A stretch of DNA of 64,000 nucleotides from Rhodococcus sp. IEGM 1409 (GCF_030056735.1 NZ_JASHKN010000006.1:248001-312000), one strand, 5' to 3'; positions 36,448 through 45,349 are shown, counted from the stretch's first letter. The notes: generated from the letters alone by a model not told the origin. Translations and numbers: made by a program.

Positions 36448-37323
36448 GTGACGTGGAAGACGCGCAGCGCAGTCATTCTGGCAGGCGTCGTGACTGCCGG
36501 TTCGATCGCGGCTCTCGGGACCGGCGTGTCAAGCGCCGAGACACCTGTCAGCACTATCCAGTACGTCGCACTCGGCGATTCCGCGGCGGCCGGCCCACTG
36601 GTCACCCCACAGGACTCGTCGTCACCGGGCTGTCTACGATCACTCGACAACTACCCGTCCGTGGTGGCGCGAGAACTCGGCGCTCAACTCACGGATATGA
36701 CCTGCTCGTCGGCGCGATCCGCCAACGTCACGGACACCGCACAATCGACGTTCTCCGGTCAAGTATCGCCGCAGGCAACAGCATTGGGGCCTGATACCGA
36801 CCTCGTCACCATCACCATCGGTGCCAACGACATCTCGTTGTTCCCGACAGTTCTGAGCTGCGTCAATCCACTCCCCGAACCCACCGGAACGTCCTGCCGT
36901 GACAAGTTCACCGCGGGTGGCGTCGATCAACAGCGACAGATGATCGAAAACGCCTCCTCAGGTTGGAGTTCCATGATCGAAGCGGTTCGCGACCGGGCAC
37001 CCTCGGCACGCATCGTCGTGATCGGATACGGGACGTACATCGCCAACAGTGGATGCCCCGGCACCCAGCCGTTCTGGCCTCGTGACGCGGACTATCTCCA
37101 GAGTGTCATCGACTACGGCAACACGGTGATGGCAGCCACCGCGGCGAGTCACGCTATCGAGTACATCGATATCACCGAAGCCACTGCCGGACATGACATC
37201 TGCACGGACCCCGCCACTGCGTACTACACCGGAATCATCCCAACCCAGCCGGCGGTTCCGCTGCATCCCACCGCAGCCGGAATGCAGGCGATCGGCGACG
37301 CCGTCGCCGACGCTCTGTCCTGA
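36448..37323 (+). CDS. Secreted SGNH/GDSL hydrolase
   Basis: A 291-residue exported esterase or lipase. Signal peptide MTWKTRSAVILAGVVTAGSI with cleavage near SSAE; block I YVALGDSAAAGP carries the nucleophile Ser, block III VTITIGANDISLF the Gly-Asn oxyanion residues, and block V VPLHPTAAGMQAIG the catalytic His. Six cysteines suggest disulfides, as in Streptomyces and Mycobacterium SGNH lipases such as Rv0518. GTG 36448 has AGGAG 6 bases upstream. Followed 52 bases later by an MFS gene on the same strand. Confidence 0.92.
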   Translation: MTWKTRSAVILAGVVTAGSIAALGTGVSSAETPVSTIQYVALGDSAAAGPLVTPQDSSSPGCLRSLDNYPSVVARELGAQLTDMTCSSARSANVTDTAQSTFSGQVSPQATALGPDTDLVTITIGANDISLFPTVLSCVNPLPEPTGTSCRDKFTAGGVDQQRQMIENASSGWSSMIEAVRDRAPSARIVVIGYGTYIANSGCPGTQPFWPRDADYLQSVIDYGNTVMAATAASHAIEYIDITEATAGHDICTDPATAYYTGIIPTQPAVPLHPTAAGMQAIGDAVADALS

Positions 37324-37375
37324 GCCTCTCCCCCAGCACAATTCATTCAGCACTCGCGAAAAGGGTGGAACAACC

Positions 37376-38752
37376 ATGTCAATTCAACGAGACGCTCCAC
37401 CGCTACCGTCCGTCGACGGCGCCCCTGTCGGAACGCGTGACAAACTTCTCGGCGGCACACTCGTCGCACTGTTTCTCGCAAACATGCTCAACTTCTTCGA
37501 CCGGGCGATCCCCTCGGTCGTTGCCGAGCCGATCAAGAACGAGTTTTCGCTCAGCGACTTGCAATTGGGGCTGATCACCTCTGCCTTCACCCTCGTCTAC
37601 GCAATCGCCGGGCTGCCGCTCGGCCGGTTGGCCGACACCAAGAATCGTCCCAAGATCATCGGCATCGGCCTGCTGGTGTGGAGCGGCTTGACAGCGGCAA
37701 CCGGTGCTGCCGGCAGCTACGTGCTGTTCATCCTCGCGCGCTTGGGTGTCGGCGTAGGCGAAGCGACCTTCACACCCTCCGCCAACTCGATGATCGGTGA
37801 TATCTACCCGGCGGAACGACGCTCACGTGCTCTCGGCGTCTTCATGCTCGGCTTGCCGATCGGCCTCATGCTCGCCTACTTCACGGTCGGCAAGATCGCC
37901 GAAGCCTTCGACAGCTGGCGCGCACCGTTCTTCCTCGCCGCGATTCCCGGTGTCCTTCTGGCAGTTGTCCTCTACCGCATGGCCGATCCGGTTCGCGGTG
38001 GTTCCGAAAGTCCGGAGGCTCGCGCAGCCGCTGTTTCACAGGCCCCGATCACCCGGCCGATTCGTCGTCTGCTCGCAATTCCCACGCTTCGCTGGCTCAT
38101 CCTTGCCGGACTGACCTTCAACTTCGCTGCCTACGCGGTCAATTCGTTTGTCGTCCCGCTTCTGATGCGTCAGTACCACCTGAAACTGACTGCTGCGGCA
38201 TCGGTCACCGGCATCATCGTCGGAATCACGGGCCTGATCGGATTGCTTCTCGGTGCACGCTATGCCGACAAGGCCAGCGCACGCTCGCCGCGGGCACGTT
38301 TGATGATCGGCGTCGGAACCTCGGCATTGGCAGCACCTTTCACGGCATTGGCGCTGTTGCAGCACGGCAATAACGTCGTGATGTTCACTCTCCTGTTCTC
38401 AGCCGGCTGGTTGTTGGCCTACGGCTTCTACATCAGCGTCTACCCTGCCATTCACGACGTCGTGGTTCCCAGGCTCCGCGGCACTGCGACGGCGTTGTTC
38501 TTCGCGGCCATGTACCTTCTCGGCGGATTCTCGGGACCGGTTGCCGTGGGTGCGATCTCGGACTGGTTTGCCAAACGTGCGCTTGCCGACGCCGGTACCG
38601 GGAAGTTGGCTCAGTACGCCGGCGACGGGTTGAACTCGGCCATGTATCTCGTGCCGATCATGTTGGCACTCACCGCGGTATTCATCTACCTGGCTACCCG
38701 CACTGTCGGCAAGGACTCCGCGCGCATGCAAGCGGAGCTGAGCCAGGCCTGA
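37376..38752 (+). CDS. MFS transporter (spinster/Spns-like)
   Basis: A 458-residue 12-helix permease. ALFLANMLNFFDRAIPSVVAEPIKNEFSLSDLQLGLI is the start typical of the Spinster-like and AAHS-related MFS group; motif A is LPLGRLADTKNRPKIIG, and ARLGVGVGEATFTPSANSMIGD is the strongly conserved helix 4 region of Spns proteins. ATG 37376, with AGGGTGG upstream. A terminator hairpin (38772-38797) follows the stop. The substrate is unknown; the preceding secreted hydrolase might release it. Confidence 0.88.
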   Translation: MSIQRDAPPLPSVDGAPVGTRDKLLGGTLVALFLANMLNFFDRAIPSVVAEPIKNEFSLSDLQLGLITSAFTLVYAIAGLPLGRLADTKNRPKIIGIGLLVWSGLTAATGAAGSYVLFILARLGVGVGEATFTPSANSMIGDIYPAERRSRALGVFMLGLPIGLMLAYFTVGKIAEAFDSWRAPFFLAAIPGVLLAVVLYRMADPVRGGSESPEARAAAVSQAPITRPIRRLLAIPTLRWLILAGLTFNFAAYAVNSFVVPLLMRQYHLKLTAAASVTGIIVGITGLIGLLLGARYADKASARSPRARLMIGVGTSALAAPFTALALLQHGNNVVMFTLLFSAGWLLAYGFYISVYPAIHDVVVPRLRGTATALFFAAMYLLGGFSGPVAVGAISDWFAKRALADAGTGKLAQYAGDGLNSAMYLVPIMLALTAVFIYLATRTVGKDSARMQAELSQA

Positions 38753-38771
38753 CCTACGATTTCACGGACGG

Positions 38772-38797
38772 TGGCGGGGCTCCCGAAAGCCCCGCCA
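38772..38797. terminator. Hairpin after the MFS gene
   Basis: TGGCGGGGCT (38772-38781) pairs perfectly with AGCCCCGCCA (38788-38797) around CCCGAA, 20 bases after the MFS stop and just before the end of the leftward remnant gene. Confidence 0.75.
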
Positions 38798-38803
38798 TCG
38801 AGG

Positions 38804-39288
38804 TCAGTTCACCGTGATCGCCAGAATCGACGTCATGGACCGCAACATGTCCGGCAAGCGAGCGATCATTCGCTGCTCGGTTATCCGGACGGAGACTGGC
38901 GCCGCCAGCGTCGCTCGCCACAGTTCCGGCCGATTCTTCATCAGGTTGTTGTAGACCGGGAGCAGCTGACCGGCGATGTAGGTCCAACGACCGTCACGGT
39001 CCGCCCAGTGGACGTCCGGAAGCGGTGTTTCCACAACGGCATTGCCCACCGCGAACGAGAGCAGGTTCGACGAGACGATGATCGGATAGACGACGCCATC
39101 CGCTCGGGCGCGTGGCCGGTATGTGGCGCTTACCTCGGTTAGGGCGGCACCACCCCTGATTCGACCTCCCCGACTCCATCGCCGGTAGGTTCGGCCGAAG
39201 CTCTCCAAACGGCGCTGATATCCACATCCGCGCAAGACGCTCCGGCCGCAGCCGCACCTGGCGCAGCGGGCGACACGATGACAGTCAC
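38804..39288 (-). pseudogene. Broken hypothetical, probably secreted, protein gene
   Basis: The 3' part (38804 to about 39140) has strong coding character with GC-rich third positions and encodes about 110 residues including SSNLLSFAVGNAVVETPLPD, GRWTYIAGQLLPVYNNLMKN and LPDMLRSMTSILAITVN, which I do not recognise. No start codon with a leader fits this frame. A different frame upstream, from a GTG at 39288 to a TAA at 39139, gives an alanine-rich stretch and ASCADVDISAVWRASAEPTG that looks like an exported N-terminus. One frameshift near 39140 would join them. The rest of the gap to lepB (39289-39496) shows nothing except presumed promoter. Confidence 0.45.
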
Positions 39289-39496
39289 CTAGGGCGATAC
39301 GTTGTTCCACCTTGCTTCTGCGAAAGAGATTCGTTGGCAAGATGTTTGGGCCAGGAATGCCTGGATTGCCGATCCCGACCGGATCTTCGCGGGTGATGTG
39401 ATCCAATTCTGAAGCAAATCGGCCGACAGGTAGACCCACGAATCGAGAACATTCGTATCGGGCCGGTGACTGGTTGCGCCATCTATTGTCGGGAGT

Positions 39497-40231
39497 GTGA
39501 CGGAATCCGACGCCCACAAAGACTCGGCTGAATCGACGACGGCTGATCGCCCGAGAAAACGCCTATTGTGGCGTGAGATTCTGATCCTCGTTGTCGTCGC
39601 ACTTGTGCTGAGTGTTGTCATTCAGAACTTCGTCGGACGCATATTTCTGATCCCGTCGGAGTCCATGGAACCGACGCTTCACGGATGCACCGGCTGCACG
39701 GGAGACAAGATCCTCGTCGACAGGATCAGCTATCGATTCGGGGATCCGCAACCTGGGGATGTGGTCGTGTTCAAGGGACCCGAATCCTGGAACGACGAGT
39801 ATCAATCCATTCGATCCGACAATTCGGTGGTTCGCGCGTTTCAGGGACTCGGATCCATCGCCGGCTTGGTCCCGCCGGACGAAAACGACCTCGTGAAACG
39901 GGTAGTCGCGGTTGGAGGCCAAACCGTACAGTGCCTGTCCGAGGACGAAGGGCTCAGAGTGAACGGCAAACCGCTGGCGGAGCCGTATATCGACGATCGC
40001 ATCCCCGGCAACGGCATCCCCTGCCAAGGAAAGTATTTCGGTCCGGTCACCGTTCCCGACGGGAACCTGTGGGTAATGGGTGACAACCGCGCCCATTCGA
40101 AGGATTCACGATTCCATCTCGAAGACGAACACAGTGGAACTGTGCCGATCGACAATGTGATCGGCAAGGTTCAACTGATCGTCCTTCCCTTCTCGCGGTG
40201 GGGAACTGTGAGTTCGTTCGACCCGCAGTAA
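39497..40231 (+). CDS. lepB: Signal peptidase I
   Basis: A 244-residue type I signal peptidase. One membrane helix (EILILVVVALVLSVVIQNFV) after a short cytoplasmic tail; the catalytic Ser56 is in IPSESMEPTL and the general-base Lys134 in DLVKRVVAVGG; box E NLWVMGDNRAHSKDSR is complete. GTG 39497 is followed by a hydrophilic start. The pair of cysteines in HGCTGCTGD and the extra loop ESWNDEYQSIRSDNSVVRAFQG before Lys are typical for mycolata LepB. It is away from the usual rplS-rnhB neighbourhood, so it may be the only copy moved or a second copy. Confidence 0.93.
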   Translation: MTESDAHKDSAESTTADRPRKRLLWREILILVVVALVLSVVIQNFVGRIFLIPSESMEPTLHGCTGCTGDKILVDRISYRFGDPQPGDVVVFKGPESWNDEYQSIRSDNSVVRAFQGLGSIAGLVPPDENDLVKRVVAVGGQTVQCLSEDEGLRVNGKPLAEPYIDDRIPGNGIPCQGKYFGPVTVPDGNLWVMGDNRAHSKDSRFHLEDEHSGTVPIDNVIGKVQLIVLPFSRWGTVSSFDPQ

Positions 40232-40337
40232 CCAACGAAATCAGCCAGTTGGAAAGCATCTTCGGACTACACGGTCGACACGACTCCGCATTCGGACGAT
40301 CATCGAGCACATCTGTTGCCGAAGGTAGGAGAACCGC

Positions 40338-40691
40338 ATGCGTGCACGACGCATCACCGCCAATCTCAAAGTCGCCGATGTCGGAACCGCCAAGAGTTTC
40401 TACTCCGACTATCTCGGCCTGAGCACCGAAGAGTTCAACATGGGGTGGGTCGCTCGCTACACCTCACCCGACACCGGTGCGCACGTACAGCTCGTCACGC
40501 ACGACGCGACGGCAGCCGAGGACTCGGTCATCTCCGTCCACACGGACGACGTCGACGGCGCCTACGAAGAGGCCCGCAGACTCGGCTACGAAATCGTGCA
40601 CCCCATTACGACCGAAGAGTGGGGTGTTCGCCGATTCCTCGTCAGGGCGCCCGACGGCAACGTCGTCAATATCGTGCGACACCGGGACTGA
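40338..40691 (+). CDS. Glyoxalase/VOC superfamily protein
   Basis: A 117-residue single-domain vicinal-oxygen-chelate protein: ITANLKVADVGTAKSFYSDYLGLS, then YTSPDTGAHVQLVTHD, SVHTDDVDGAYEEARRLGYEIVHP and RRFLVRAPDGNVVNIVRHRD. The metal-ligand positions are partly substituted (N in place of the first His), so it may be a binding or resistance-type rather than catalytic protein. AGGAG 6 bases before ATG 40338. Single gene between lepB and the saccharopine-dehydrogenase-like gene. Confidence 0.88.
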   Translation: MRARRITANLKVADVGTAKSFYSDYLGLSTEEFNMGWVARYTSPDTGAHVQLVTHDATAAEDSVISVHTDDVDGAYEEARRLGYEIVHPITTEEWGVRRFLVRAPDGNVVNIVRHRD

Positions 40692-40735
40692 ACAGACACC
40701 GGGACTGAGCACTGAAAAGACTCCGTTCGACGTTT

Positions 40736-40751
40736 TAGGTCATTTGACCTA
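40736..40751. promoter_or_regulatory. TetR-type operator TAGGTCA-TT-TGACCTA with overlapping -10
   Basis: Perfect 7-base arms at 40736-40742 and 40745-40751. TAGAAT at 40750-40755 looks like a -10 box and the ATG follows at 40763, so the mRNA may be leaderless and the operator covers the promoter. The TetR gene at 41809 in the same operon is the likely binder. Confidence 0.65.
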
Positions 40752-40762
40752 GAATTGAGTGC

Positions 40763-41812
40763 ATGACCGATTCTTTGCAGTATTCAGCCGACGGCCCGAT
40801 CCTCGTAGCCGGCGGGTACGGAACCGTGGGCAGCGCCCTGACCGCCCTGCTCGCCCCCGACTTCCCGCTGCTCCTCACCGGGCGTACCCCCGAGCGCGGC
40901 AACGAACTGGCGCGCCGTCACGGTGCCTCCGTCCGCCGCTGGGACCTCCTCGACCCGACACCCTTCGATGCGTCAGTACGCGCGGTCGTATCAACGGTCA
41001 ACGATCCCCACGATCGCGTGCTGTCTGCTGCCGTCGAGGCCGGGATTCCCTACGTGGACATCACTCGCTGGACAACCCGCGTCGCTCGCGCCGCAACTTT
41101 GGCGGGCCAGATGTCGCCGAGCGCACCGGTGTACCTCTCGTCCGGCTGGATGGGCGGAGTCACCAATGTCGTCGCCGCAGCGTTGGCCGAGGAACTGGGT
41201 GGCGCGAGCACGATCGACGTCTCGATTCGCTACGACGTCAACGACATTGCCGGGCTCGACTCCGTCGACTTCATCGATCGTCTCGGCCAGGATTTCGAGG
41301 TGATGCAGCACGGCAACCCGATCACCGTCAGCCCGTTGACGGATACACGCTGGATCGACTTTCCCGGATCGCGCACCAAGGTCGGAAGAATCGACACTCC
41401 GGAACAATTTACGTTTCCCATGACCCTGGGCGCCGAAACTGCCAGTACTCGAATTGGTTTCAGTTCGAATGCATCCACTACTGCCCTGCTCGCCGCCAAG
41501 AAGGTGGGCCTGTTCCGCTGGGGTCGCGGCGACCGCTTCACGCCGCTACGACGCGGGCTCCTGTACTCGCCCGGCAAGGGCGGGAGCGCGCAAGTACGCA
41601 TCGATGTCACCGGCCCAGACGCCGCGGCAAGCGCAACGATCGTCGATCCTCAAGGTCAAGCCCACCTCACTGCGGTGGGCGGCGCGCTGGCCGTCAGACA
41701 CGCTATGGCCGACGATGCTCGGCCGGGAGTTGCTTTCCCCGAGTCGCTTCCGAATCCGCGCAGCACCGTCTCCGAGTTGGAGAACTTCGGGGTGGCAGTA
41801 TTGCGGGCATGA
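40763..41812 (+). CDS. Saccharopine dehydrogenase-like NAD(P)-binding protein
   Basis: A 349-residue protein with N-terminal Rossmann motif VAGGYGTVGSALTALLAPD and the fold continuing AVVSTVNDPHDRVLSAAVEAGIPYVDI, as in saccharopine dehydrogenase-like oxidoreductases and trans-acting enoyl reductases of mycolata. The C-terminal half is all alpha/beta with no recognisable catalytic motif. The following TetR gene overlaps it by 4 bases (ATGA), so regulator and enzyme are translated together; a palindrome at 40736 lies over the promoter. Substrate unknown. Confidence 0.8.
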   Translation: MTDSLQYSADGPILVAGGYGTVGSALTALLAPDFPLLLTGRTPERGNELARRHGASVRRWDLLDPTPFDASVRAVVSTVNDPHDRVLSAAVEAGIPYVDITRWTTRVARAATLAGQMSPSAPVYLSSGWMGGVTNVVAAALAEELGGASTIDVSIRYDVNDIAGLDSVDFIDRLGQDFEVMQHGNPITVSPLTDTRWIDFPGSRTKVGRIDTPEQFTFPMTLGAETASTRIGFSSNASTTALLAAKKVGLFRWGRGDRFTPLRRGLLYSPGKGGSAQVRIDVTGPDAAASATIVDPQGQAHLTAVGGALAVRHAMADDARPGVAFPESLPNPRSTVSELENFGVAVLRA

Positions 41813-42393
41813 CCCCTTCCAAGGGTGCCGCCCGCGCAGCAGCACTTCTCGACGCAGCAGAACAGGTCCTCACCACGCAGGGCAATGCCAACTCGGCAAT
41901 GCGCGATTTCGCGGCCGCGGCCGGGGTGCGGGTGGGGCATCTGCAGCACTACTACCCCACCCGTGCAGACCTGATCCGCGCAGTGATGTCACGCGCATTG
42001 ACCCGTTCACTGGATCGCCTCGCCGCCATCACCGATACAGATCAGAGTCTTTCCCGCGAGGAATCCGAGCACTTCATCGCAGTCCTGCTCGGAGAACAGG
42101 ATGACCACTCCACCGTGCGTCTGTACGTCGAAGTGTGGGCGATTGCTGCGGCAGACGTGGAAGTGGCGGTGGTGGTTCGAGACTTCTACGCGCAGTACAT
42201 CGCACACGTGGAGCGCGCTGTTGCGTGTGCACAACCGGATCTGGATGCGGCGGGCCTCGGTGCAACGGCGCAGACCATCGTGAGTCTGCTCGAGGGTTCC
42301 GCCGTTCTCCGCTCGGGCATTGCCGGCCGAAAGTCGCAGGCTTCGGACCGAAAGCTGACGAACACGCTGCAGTACCTGATTCACGGGTCCTGA
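41809..42393 (+). CDS. TetR family regulator, autoregulating operon partner
   Basis: A 194-residue TetR protein: HTH ALLDAAEQVLTTQGNANSAMRDFAAAAGVRVGHLQHYYPTRADLI. The C-terminal domain resembles BetI-type regulators (VEVWAIAAADVEVAVVVRDFYAQYIAHVE). It starts inside the stop of the preceding oxidoreductase gene and shares its promoter. It probably binds the palindrome at 40736-40751 and so controls its own operon. Confidence 0.88.
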   Translation: MTPSKGAARAAALLDAAEQVLTTQGNANSAMRDFAAAAGVRVGHLQHYYPTRADLIRAVMSRALTRSLDRLAAITDTDQSLSREESEHFIAVLLGEQDDHSTVRLYVEVWAIAAADVEVAVVVRDFYAQYIAHVERAVACAQPDLDAAGLGATAQTIVSLLEGSAVLRSGIAGRKSQASDRKLTNTLQYLIHGS

Positions 42394-42414
42394 CTCGGAC
42401 GTATCGTAAGGCCC

Positions 42415-43041
42415 ATGAGCGTTGCAAACGAATGGAGCCGAATCGAAGCGTGGTGCCGTACACACGCACCGGTGACGGCTGCAGCGTTTCAACCGGGACT
42501 CGGTGACACCATCATCGAGGAATTCGAAGCGTCGACCGGCGTCACGTGGCCGGAGGAACTTCGCGACCTGTATCGGGTGCACAACGGCAGCCTGACCCAC
42601 GACGACCGGACTGGACTCTTTCTCGGCAGCGTGCTTCCCGACAAGTTCTTCTACCCCATCGACGTCGCAACCGAAGTTCGCCTCACCCTCCTCGAAACGT
42701 GGGACGAGACGATCTACGAGAATCCGGACCTCTACGCCGAGGACGAGATGGATCGACACGGTCAACGCGACGCAGGCACTGCCGCAACCATGTTCATCCC
42801 CTCGTTCGTTCCCTTTGCCGGACTGGACGAGTACCACTACTTCGTGGACACACGCAGCGGTGCACTTCATCATTGTGTGACCGAATATGCGACGGACGCC
42901 ACCGACAACGGCGGCCCGATCTGGGCGTCCATCTCGGTCATGTTGGCCGCCCACGCCGCTGCGCTGGAAACAGGATCCACGATAGGAGTGTGGAAACCCG
43001 TTGTCAGCAAGGGTGTTCTGGAATGGGAAGTCGACGCATGA
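42415..43041 (+). CDS. SMI1/KNR4 (SUKH) family protein
   Basis: A 208-residue SMI1/KNR4-fold protein: WSRIEAWCRTHAP, LGDTIIEEFEASTGVTWPEELRDLYRVHNGS is the family hallmark, then FVPFAGLDEYHYFVDTRSG. SUKH proteins are often immunity proteins against nuclease toxins in contact systems, but stand-alone cellular members are also common in actinobacteria. No toxin gene is adjacent; it precedes galT with a 4-base ATGA overlap and is likely co-transcribed with galT-galK. Its role in this operon is unknown. Confidence 0.85.
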   Translation: MSVANEWSRIEAWCRTHAPVTAAAFQPGLGDTIIEEFEASTGVTWPEELRDLYRVHNGSLTHDDRTGLFLGSVLPDKFFYPIDVATEVRLTLLETWDETIYENPDLYAEDEMDRHGQRDAGTAATMFIPSFVPFAGLDEYHYFVDTRSGALHHCVTEYATDATDNGGPIWASISVMLAAHAAALETGSTIGVWKPVVSKGVLEWEVDA

Positions 43042-44138
43042 CGTCAGAGCGCAATCCGACCCGCCACCTCCTCGCCGACGGTCGCCAGATTTTCTACTTC
43101 GACGACTCCGACCGTTTCCGCGCCCACACTGCGCGAGATACCCGCGAACTGCCGGCGCTCGACCACTCCTCTCGAATGAGGTTCGACGTTCTCACCGGCG
43201 AGTGGATCACCATGGCCTCACATCGCATGACGCGGACGCACCTCCCCTCAGCCGCCGATTGCCCGCTGTGCCCGACCAACGAAACACGCACGCCCACAGA
43301 GATACCCGAATCGGACTACGACGTTGCGGTGTTCGAGAATCGGTTTCCGAGTTTTGCGTCGGTGCCGAAGGAGGCCGCCCACGGTTCCGGAGACGGCCCG
43401 GGCGATCGCCCAGCTGTCGGCCACTGCGAGGTGATGTGTTTCTCGAGCGATCACACGGCGTCCGTCGCCGAACTTCCGCTCGAACGCATGCGCACGATTG
43501 TGGGTGCCTGGATTTCTCGGACCGAGGAGTTGTCGGCGGATCCGGTTGTGGAACAGGTGTTCTGCTTCGAGAATCGCGGCGAAGAGATCGGGGTGACACT
43601 CACCCATCCGCACGGACAGATCTACGCATACCCGTATGTCACACCACGCACCCGATCGATGCTGACGCAGGCGGGCAAGCACTTCGAGCGCACCGGTCGC
43701 TCACTACTCGCCGATGTTCTGGCGTTCGGGCGCAAAGACGAGTCTCGGTTGATCTACGACGGTGATCACTGGAGCGCCTACGTTCCGACAGCTGCACGAT
43801 GGCCCATCGAGATTCACCTTGCGCCGCACCGAGACATCCCGGACCTTCCGTCGCTGAACGACGAAGAGCGCGAGGAGCTTGCGGTGGTCTACCAAGATCT
43901 CCTACGTCGTATCGACCGCTTCTATCCGGGCGTCGACCGGGTACCGTACATTGCGGCCTGGCACCAAGCCCCGGTGCGCATGGACCGAGCTCTGGGTCGA
44001 CTACATCTTCAACTGTTCTCGATCCTGCGTGCACCCGGCAAACTCAAATACCTCGCCGGGTCCGAGTCCGCGATGGGCGCCTGGGTGAACGACACACTTC
44101 CCGAGGCAGTCGCGGCCCGCCTGCGGGAGTTGAAGTAG
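43038..44138 (+). CDS. galT: Galactose-1-phosphate uridylyltransferase
   Basis: A 366-residue GalT of the Leloir pathway, exchanging UDP between glucose-1-phosphate and galactose-1-phosphate. The nucleophile is the His of THPHGQIYAYP (HPH motif); zinc-binding CPLC is near residue 75, and VAVFENRFPSFA and AWHQAPVRMDRALGRLHLQ are diagnostic. ATG 43038 overlaps the SUKH stop by 4 bases and the stop overlaps galK by one base. Slightly longer than the E. coli enzyme through an actinobacterial N-terminal extension. Confidence 0.95.
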   Translation: MTSERNPTRHLLADGRQIFYFDDSDRFRAHTARDTRELPALDHSSRMRFDVLTGEWITMASHRMTRTHLPSAADCPLCPTNETRTPTEIPESDYDVAVFENRFPSFASVPKEAAHGSGDGPGDRPAVGHCEVMCFSSDHTASVAELPLERMRTIVGAWISRTEELSADPVVEQVFCFENRGEEIGVTLTHPHGQIYAYPYVTPRTRSMLTQAGKHFERTGRSLLADVLAFGRKDESRLIYDGDHWSAYVPTAARWPIEIHLAPHRDIPDLPSLNDEEREELAVVYQDLLRRIDRFYPGVDRVPYIAAWHQAPVRMDRALGRLHLQLFSILRAPGKLKYLAGSESAMGAWVNDTLPEAVAARLRELK

Positions 44139-45268
44139 TGAATCCGGTCTCGAAAGAATCTGTGCTCCAACAGTTCCACGACACCTACGGATATCCGGCA
44201 ACCGGGGTCTGGGCGGCGCCCGGTCGAGTCAATCTCATCGGCGAACACACCGACTACAACAACGGCTTGTGCTTGCCCGTCGCTCTCGAGCAGCGAACAC
44301 TGGTAGCCGGCGCACTGCGCAACGACAGGACCGTACGCGCACACAGTCGCCAATCAGATAAGACATACTCCGGGTCCCTCGGCGACATCGCAGCAGGATG
44401 GGCCGCCTACCCCACGGCCGTGATGTGGTCGCTGGCGCGCGAAGGTCTTCCCCTCAGGGGAATCGATCTGGCGGTCGACTCGTCGGTACCGGTCGGAGCC
44501 GGGCTGTCGAGTTCGGCTGCCCTCACCTGCTCTGTGGCGTTGGCCGTCAACGATCTTCACGGTTCGCCGTTTTCCCGAGATCAGCTGGTGAAGATTTGCA
44601 TCCGAGCGGAGAACGAGGGCGTCGGCGCACCGACCGGCGGGATGGACCAAACCATTGCCCTCTTTGCCAGACCCTCGACTGCGTTGCTGCTGGACTGCAA
44701 GGACAGATCCACCGAATCCATTCCATTCGACCTCCACAATGCCGGCTTCGAACTCATCGTTGTCGACACTCGGGTCGAACACTCGCTCGCGGACGGACAG
44801 TACGGGTTGCGCCGCTCCCAATGCGTCAACGCTGCAGAGGCTCTCGGCGTCGACAGTTTACGAGACGCAACGGCAGATCAGGCCGAATCGTTGCGAGATC
44901 CGATTCTGCGAGCACGGGCGCAGCACGTCGTGGCTGAGATCACACGAACACGGCAAGCAGCAGAACTCCTACGCAACAGCAGATTCAGTGACGTCGGAAA
45001 GCTCTTCGACAAATCCCACGCGTCGTTGCGTGACAACTTCGAGGTCTCGTGCGAAGAACTCGACGTCGCCGTTACCGCAGCACGACGCGGCGGCGCCATC
45101 GGCGCCCGGATGACCGGTGGCGGCTTCGGAGGTTCAGCCATCGCATTGGTTCCGGAAGGAAGAGGTGCGGACGTCACCGCGTCGGTGAGCCGCGACTTTG
45201 CAGCGCGAGGTTGGCGAGCGCCCCACTTTCTCACCGCCGTCGCCGGGGGTTCGGCCACCCGGCTGTGA
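44138..45268 (+). CDS. galK: Galactokinase
   Basis: A 376-residue GHMP kinase phosphorylating galactose. The galactokinase signature GRVNLIGEHTDYNNG is at residues 26-40, the ATP-binding PVGAGLSSSAALTCS in the middle, and GARMTGGGFGGSAIALV near the C-terminus. The GTG start at 44138 shares its G with the galT stop (TAGTG). The galT-galK transcript ends in the 22-bp hairpin at 45267. No galE epimerase is adjacent. Confidence 0.95.
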   Translation: MNPVSKESVLQQFHDTYGYPATGVWAAPGRVNLIGEHTDYNNGLCLPVALEQRTLVAGALRNDRTVRAHSRQSDKTYSGSLGDIAAGWAAYPTAVMWSLAREGLPLRGIDLAVDSSVPVGAGLSSSAALTCSVALAVNDLHGSPFSRDQLVKICIRAENEGVGAPTGGMDQTIALFARPSTALLLDCKDRSTESIPFDLHNAGFELIVVDTRVEHSLADGQYGLRRSQCVNAAEALGVDSLRDATADQAESLRDPILRARAQHVVAEITRTRQAAELLRNSRFSDVGKLFDKSHASLRDNFEVSCEELDVAVTAARRGGAIGARMTGGGFGGSAIALVPEGRGADVTASVSRDFAARGWRAPHFLTAVAGGSATRL

Positions 45269-45317
45269 GCGAACGGTACGTTCGGCGCACTGACGGCGCC
45301 GAACGTACCGTTCGCTC
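45267..45317. terminator. 22-bp perfect hairpin ending the gal operon
   Basis: Arms 45267-45288 and 45296-45317 are exact reverse complements with a 7-base loop. It begins inside the galK stop codon. Each arm itself contains the palindrome-like AACGGTACGTT, so alternative folding or protein binding is possible. Confidence 0.78.
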
Positions 45318-45349
45318 CGGTTGGGGCACCTCGAGATCCCCCTCACATA

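Noticed and set aside
38994-39257. Leftward 87-codon frame with ATG near 39257
   Set aside because: Trp/Arg/Pro-rich, no coding bias; overlaps the better-supported remnant in another frame.
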